From Crystallibacter degradans (GTDB taxonomy: Bacteria; Actinomycetota; Actinomycetes; Actinomycetales; Micrococcaceae): 64,000 nucleotides of DNA. Position 1 is the stretch's first letter; each line of letters opens with the position of its first letter. A program made the position numbers and the translations under genes. The notes under the pieces were generated by a model. It was given only the letters and a program-made list of their open reading frames with translations. It was not told the origin of the DNA and ran no database searches. Shown piece by piece: positions 59,806 to 64,000 of the stretch. The stretch is from assembly GCF_012952295.1 (NCBI RefSeq), contig NZ_JABBCH010000012.1, forward strand, positions 80,503-144,502, in the 5' to 3' direction.

Positions 59806-60606
59806 ATGCAAGCGCTGTGGATGAAGAGCAGCCTTCCTTCCGCTGCCGCTCCCATCAGGATGGAAATGATGTCCCCCTCGAACGACTCCCGGCAGGACCA
59901 TGTCCCTCGCGGCCGAGCGAGGCTGAGCCGCGAGGCGGTGCTTTCGGCCGCACTGGAACTCTTGGATGCCGAGGGTCTGGAAGCCCTGACGATGCGCCGG
60001 CTCGGCCAGGAACTGGGCAGGGATCCGATGAGCCTGTACCGCTACGCCGAGAACCGTGCGGCCTTGCTGGACGGCGTAACGGAACTCGTCCTGAGCGAGC
60101 TTGCCATCGTCCCGGATGACCGGGTCTGGCAGGAGCAACTGCGCCGGATCGCCCACGACCTGCGGTTGCTGGCGCTCCGGCACCCCAACGTCGTGCCCCT
60201 GCTCGTGACGCGCCCCCTTTCCACACCGCTGGGGCTACGACCGCTGGGCACGCTGCGCCCCCTGGAGCAGATCCTGTCATTGCTGGCCGAGGCCGGGTTC
60301 GGTCCGGAGGACTCCCTGCACGTCTACCGGGCCTACTATGGCTTCCTCTACGGTCATATCCTCAACGAACTGCAGGAATTCATCGTGGACCCCGAAGAAA
60401 ACGAAGCCCTGCTCCGCCTCGGCCTACACCGCTTACCTGCAAAGGAATTTCCCCGCCTGCGAGCCCTGGCACCGGCTCTGGCCGACTACGACGGCGCCGC
60501 CGAACTCGATCAAGGACTCAGCATCCTGCTCTCAGGCCTCGCATCCCGACTCCCGCCCGACGCTCGAAAAGGGCCCGCTCCCTCACGCATCGATAGCAGC
60601 GAGTAG
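59806..60606 (+). CDS. TetR-family regulator with TetR_C-type ligand domain
   Basis: 266 residues. HTH at about 40-85: SREAVLSAALELLDAEGLEALTMRRLGQELGRDPMSLYRY in outline, ending DPMSLYRYAENRAALLDG. The C-terminal domain includes VYRAYYGFLYGHILNELQEF typical of the TetR_C (PF02909) group. Internal ATGs (for example 59860) could also serve as starts; the 59806 start is supported by the promoter position. No obvious target pump is adjacent; the converging CPBP-like gene starts far on the other side. Confidence 0.83.
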   Translation: MQALWMKSSLPSAAAPIRMEMMSPSNDSRQDHVPRGRARLSREAVLSAALELLDAEGLEALTMRRLGQELGRDPMSLYRYAENRAALLDGVTELVLSELAIVPDDRVWQEQLRRIAHDLRLLALRHPNVVPLLVTRPLSTPLGLRPLGTLRPLEQILSLLAEAGFGPEDSLHVYRAYYGFLYGHILNELQEFIVDPEENEALLRLGLHRLPAKEFPRLRALAPALADYDGAAELDQGLSILLSGLASRLPPDARKGPAPSRIDSSE

Positions 60607-60632
60607 GACGGCCAGCTTCCCAGGACTGAAGC

Positions 60633-61451
60633 TTAGTACAAGAAAATCGGCAGCCAGTCGCGGTTGTGGGCGTGCACCAGCGCGAGGAACAGAACGAAGT
60701 CGAAGATCAAGTGCACTGACACGACATACGTCAACGACTTCGTCAGCTTGAAGGTGTATCCCTGCAGCAGCGCGAACGGGAACGTCAGAAGGGGACCCCA
60801 GGCCTGATAGCCGATCTCCCACAGGAAAGACGAGAAGATCACGGCCTGCAGGATGTTGGCGAGCCAGTCCGGAAAGTGACGCCGCAGCAGCGTAAACGTG
60901 GTGCAGATAAAGAACAATTCGTCCCAGATACCAACAGCGTTCACCCCGAGAAAGAGCCGCCAGAAGATCGTGGGGTCGGATGCGTCCGGCCAGTTCTGGT
61001 AGACGCCGGTGCTGATCAAGTACCCGGGGAGAATGAAGTAGCCGAGCGCAACAACACCGAGAAGGTACAGTTTCGCGCTCAGCGGCCATTTACGGCCGGT
61101 GTTCACCGGAAATTTGATGACCCTCTCGCCGTAAATAAAACGCGACAACAGCCACGGCACCAGCACGGCCAACGTGAGCGCGCCACCCATCAGCGCCATG
61201 TGTTGAATACTCAAATCAGCATTCAGCGGCACCAGACTAATGATCACCATCCCGGCAGCGACCAGCGCGAGATGCCGCCCGAACTCACGGTCGATCAGCG
61301 CAGCCGTGACAATGCTCAGGGCGAGCACGCTGTAACCAACAGGGTTATTCTCGACGCCGAAAAGCAGCACACCGGACACCGAGAGCAGCACTGCTGGCAC
61401 CAGCTTCCAACTGAGCGCGGTGCGGGGCGGTTCGGTCGAGATTGATGTCAT
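60633..61451 (-). CDS. CPBP (CAAX-like) membrane protein, degenerate active site
   Basis: 272-residue protein with about eight hydrophobic segments. The region GIWDELFFICTTFTLLRRHFP (D177, E178) sits where CPBP proteases have EExxxR, and late HLIFDFVLFLAL carries the second His. The usual first Glu is Asp and the Arg is absent, so protease activity is uncertain. CPBP members process small peptides or act in immunity to bacteriocins. Convergent with the TetR gene. Confidence 0.7.
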   Translation of the reverse strand: MTSISTEPPRTALSWKLVPAVLLSVSGVLLFGVENNPVGYSVLALSIVTAALIDREFGRHLALVAAGMVIISLVPLNADLSIQHMALMGGALTLAVLVPWLLSRFIYGERVIKFPVNTGRKWPLSAKLYLLGVVALGYFILPGYLISTGVYQNWPDASDPTIFWRLFLGVNAVGIWDELFFICTTFTLLRRHFPDWLANILQAVIFSSFLWEIGYQAWGPLLTFPFALLQGYTFKLTKSLTYVVSVHLIFDFVLFLALVHAHNRDWLPIFLY

Positions 61452-61556
61452 CTCACAAGCATGTCAGCGTCGTCCGCGTCGCGAAACCGGTCGTGCGGGT
61501 TTTTGCCAAGCGGTACTAAGTATGCTTACGTTTAGTGAAACTTACTAGGAGGCAAC

Positions 61557-61817
61557 ATGATCGGTTTTATCATCGCTGGGCTCGTCATCGGAATACTTGC
61601 ACGTCTGATTAAGCCCGGGAAGCAGCATCTGGGCATGGTGGCGACACTGCTGCTGGGCCTGGTTGGCTCAGTCATTGGCGGCCTGATCGCAAACTTACTG
61701 GGCACCGGAGACATCTTCGAGTTAAACGTCCTCGGATTCGTGGTTGCCGTCATCGCAGCGGTGCTGCTGATCGGCGTGGCCGAGGGCATCGCTGGCCGCC
61801 GGAGCGTCCGCCGCTAA
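61557..61817 (+). CDS. GlsB/YeaQ/YmgE family stress membrane protein
   Basis: 86 residues with three hydrophobic segments and the family glycine patterns: IIAGLVIGILARLIKPGKQH, GLVGSVIGGLIANLLG and VVAVIAAVLLIGVAEG. Function unknown but common among stress-induced genes. Upstream AGGAGG (61547-61552 region) and a TTAGTGAAACTTAC stretch. Strong terminator after. Confidence 0.88.
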   Translation: MIGFIIAGLVIGILARLIKPGKQHLGMVATLLLGLVGSVIGGLIANLLGTGDIFELNVLGFVVAVIAAVLLIGVAEGIAGRRSVRR

Positions 61818-61856
61818 GTTCGTCCGCAACTATCCGGACATAATTCTGAAGCAGGT

Positions 61857-61891
61857 CTGCGGCCTGGAACGGTGACCGTTCCAGGCCGCAG
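61857..61891. terminator. Terminator between GlsB-like gene and hutH
   Basis: CTGCGGCCTGGAACGGT (61857-61873) pairs perfectly with ACCGTTCCAGGCCGCAG (61875-61891). In practice a 15-bp stem with a short loop. It lies between converging genes and ends 18 nt before the hutH stop, so it likely serves both. Confidence 0.8.
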
Positions 61892-61909
61892 GTTTGCCAC
61901 TGGCGTCCT

Positions 61910-63463
61910 CTACCCAAGCGGGCCGGTGGCGACTTCGACGGCGGTGCGCAGTTGTCCCGCAGCTATGAGTTCCTCCGCGGCGGCCAGCTCCGGCGCTAGG
62001 AATCGGTCGGGCCCAGTGCCGGCCACCCGTTCGCGCAGCACGGCCAGCGCGGCGCCGGTGGCCGGTCCCGGTTGCAGCGGGGCGCGCAGCTCGATGCCGC
62101 GGGCTGCTGCTACCAACTCGATGGCCAGCACCCGGCGCAGATTGCCGACGGCGGTACGCAGCTTGCGCGCTGCGTGCCAGCCCATGGACACGTGGTCCTC
62201 TTGCATAGCCGAGCTCGGGATCGAATCCACGCTGGCCGGGGCGGCCAGGCGCTTGTTCTCCGAGACGAGACCGGCTTGGGTGTACTGGGCGATCATCAGG
62301 CCTGAGTCCACGCCCGGATCGTCGGCAAGGAACGGCGGCAGCCCGTGCGAACGGGCCGGATCCAGCAACCGGTCGGTGCGACGTTCAGCGATTGAGGCGA
62401 CGTCTGCCGTAACGATGGCCAGGAAATCCAGGACGTAGGCAACGGGCGCGCCGTGGAAGTTTCCGTTCGAAGTCACCGTGCCATCCGGCAGCACCACCGG
62501 ATTGTCGATGGCCGCGGCCAACTCGCGCTCTGCAACGGTGGCTGCGTACTCCACGGCGTCCCGGGCGGCACCGGCCACCTGCGGGGCGCAGCGCAGCGAG
62601 TAGGCATCCTGGACCCGGGTATCCCCCTCGCGGTGCGAGGCCACAATCGGGGAGTGGGCCAGCACGCGAAACATGGTATCCGCGCTGGCGGCCTGGCCCG
62701 GATGCGGACGCAAAGGTCCGTGCAGCTCAGGCCGGAAGACCTGGTCTGTGCCCAGCAGAGCCTCCACGCTCATGGCCGCGGTGATGTCCGCAACGGTCAG
62801 CAGTTCGCGCAGGTCCGCGATGGCCATGACCAGCTGCCCGAGCATGCCGTCGGTGCCGTTGACCAGGGCGAGTCCTTCCTTCTCGGCCAGCACCACCGGA
62901 TCGATGCCTGCTGCGGCCAGCAACTCGGGCACGGGGCGCTCCTCGCCGTCGGGACCGGTGGCCCGGCCCTCCCCCATCAGCACCAGGGCGCAATGCGAGA
63001 GCGGGGCCAGATCCCCGGAGCAGCCCAGCGAACCGTACTCGTGCACCACCGGGGTGATGCCCGCGTTGAGCAGGGCGATCATGGTCTCCAGCACTTCGGG
63101 ACGGATACCGGTGCGGCCGGAGGCCAGGGTTTTGGCCCGCAGGAACATCAGGGCGCGGACCACTTCGCGCTCCACCACCGGGCCCATGCCGGCAGCATGG
63201 GAGCGGATCAGGGACTTCTGCAGCTGGGTGCGGTAGTCGGCGGGGACATGCTTGGTGGCCAGTGCACCGAAGCCGGTGGAGATGCCGTATACCGGGGTAT
63301 CGGACTTCGCCAGGGCGTCCACATGGGCCCGGACCCGGGCCACCTCTTCACGGGCCTCGGGCGAGAGTTCCACGTGAGCACCGTGGCGGGCCACGGCAAT
63401 TACGTCGTCGGCCGCAGCACCGGAAGTGCTCAGGACCACGGTGGCAAGCTGTGCCGTTGTCAT
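61910..63463 (-). CDS. hutH: Histidine ammonia-lyase
   Basis: 517-residue MIO enzyme that deaminates L-histidine to urocanate. The MIO prosthetic group forms from C148-S149-G150 in EYGSLGCSGDLAPLSH; the first position is Cys where many homologues have Ala. VYGISTGFGALA carries the catalytic Tyr59 and VNGTDGMLGQLVM and QDAYSLRCAPQ follow, all typical. GAAGGAAAA is upstream of ATG 63463. It starts 2 nt after the hutU stop, so hutU-hutH are one leftward operon. The next step enzymes are outside the window. Confidence 0.94.
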   Translation of the reverse strand: MTTAQLATVVLSTSGAAADDVIAVARHGAHVELSPEAREEVARVRAHVDALAKSDTPVYGISTGFGALATKHVPADYRTQLQKSLIRSHAAGMGPVVEREVVRALMFLRAKTLASGRTGIRPEVLETMIALLNAGITPVVHEYGSLGCSGDLAPLSHCALVLMGEGRATGPDGEERPVPELLAAAGIDPVVLAEKEGLALVNGTDGMLGQLVMAIADLRELLTVADITAAMSVEALLGTDQVFRPELHGPLRPHPGQAASADTMFRVLAHSPIVASHREGDTRVQDAYSLRCAPQVAGAARDAVEYAATVAERELAAAIDNPVVLPDGTVTSNGNFHGAPVAYVLDFLAIVTADVASIAERRTDRLLDPARSHGLPPFLADDPGVDSGLMIAQYTQAGLVSENKRLAAPASVDSIPSSAMQEDHVSMGWHAARKLRTAVGNLRRVLAIELVAAARGIELRAPLQPGPATGAALAVLRERVAGTGPDRFLAPELAAAEELIAAGQLRTAVEVATGPLG

Positions 63464-63465
63464 AG

Positions 63466-64000
<535 letters not shown>

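Overview
The window is GC-rich actinobacterial chromosome, most like Arthrobacter or a related Micrococcaceae genus. The signs are strong G/C bias at third codon positions, mycothiol-type arsenate reductases, CsoR/CopZ/CopA copper handling, a GAF-ANTAR protein, DUF1206, DUF2277 and DUF6421 proteins, and a sugar ABC cassette that lacks its own ATPase. Genus assignment is inference; no rRNA or other marker gene is present.

Layout. 1-3221: glucarate catabolism (end of kdgD, ketoglutarate semialdehyde dehydrogenase, gudD), closed by a terminator. 3.3-5.4 kb: an AEC transporter, a DRGH-type nuclease and a small protein. 5.4-12.2 kb: a polyol locus with lipoprotein, two permeases and an MDR dehydrogenase on one strand, divergent from a SorC-type regulator and xylulokinase. 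12.2-14.3 kb: an IS110-family element with a frameshifted transposase. 14.3-16.5 kb: a DoxX-like protein and a mannitol 2-dehydrogenase whose promoter carries the same kind of repeats as the polyol operon. 16.6-21.4 kb: the three-gene xanthine dehydrogenase operon. 21.5-24.3 kb: a VOC protein, two divergent low-molecular-weight phosphatase-fold arsenate reductases, thioredoxin reductase and a small protein. 24.3-30.6 kb: TetR/DHA2 efflux pair, csoR-copZ-copA with a clear CsoR operator, a membrane-anchored glutaredoxin and a DUF2277 protein. 30.7-38.7 kb: AAHS and EamA transporters, a CGNR regulator, and a run of small membrane or uncharacterised genes up to a MATE exporter. 38.7-41.8 kb: an orphan antitoxin and a four-gene ABC-2/winged-helix operon behind tandem palindromes. 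41.9-48.5 kb: HemK-like methyltransferase, PhnB-like protein, secreted protein, acetyltransferase, 5'-3' exonuclease, and a DUF6421-SDR operon ending in a truncated threonine aldolase. 48.5-49.7 kb: about 1 kb with only small candidate genes and hairpins, then an N-terminal permease fragment followed by a full amino acid permease. 51.4-54.9 kb: MFS, GNAT and a small protein, then a gene-poor stretch with three related hairpins and a perfect 32-bp palindrome. 54.9-60.6 kb: signalling genes (GAF-ANTAR, Ser/Thr kinase-GAF, TetR) with an alpha/beta hydrolase and a lipid kinase gene broken by an in-frame amber codon. 60.6-64 kb: CPBP-like protein, GlsB/YeaQ protein, hutH and the C-terminal part of hutU.

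The best-supported new observation is a predicted polyol regulon. Paired CTCATTTGAG-type half-sites 22-23 bp apart occur twice in the divergent promoter at 9722-9807. An equivalent pair with exactly 23-bp spacing (TCATATGAGC twice) lies before the mannitol 2-dehydrogenase at 16488-16520, about 6.7 kb away and past the insertion element. Other notable points are several fresh gene breakages (IS110 transposase, lipid kinase, threonine aldolase, permease fragment), an orphan antitoxin, and structured repeats between 53.7 and 54.8 kb. No CRISPR array, tRNA, rRNA or prophage was seen.
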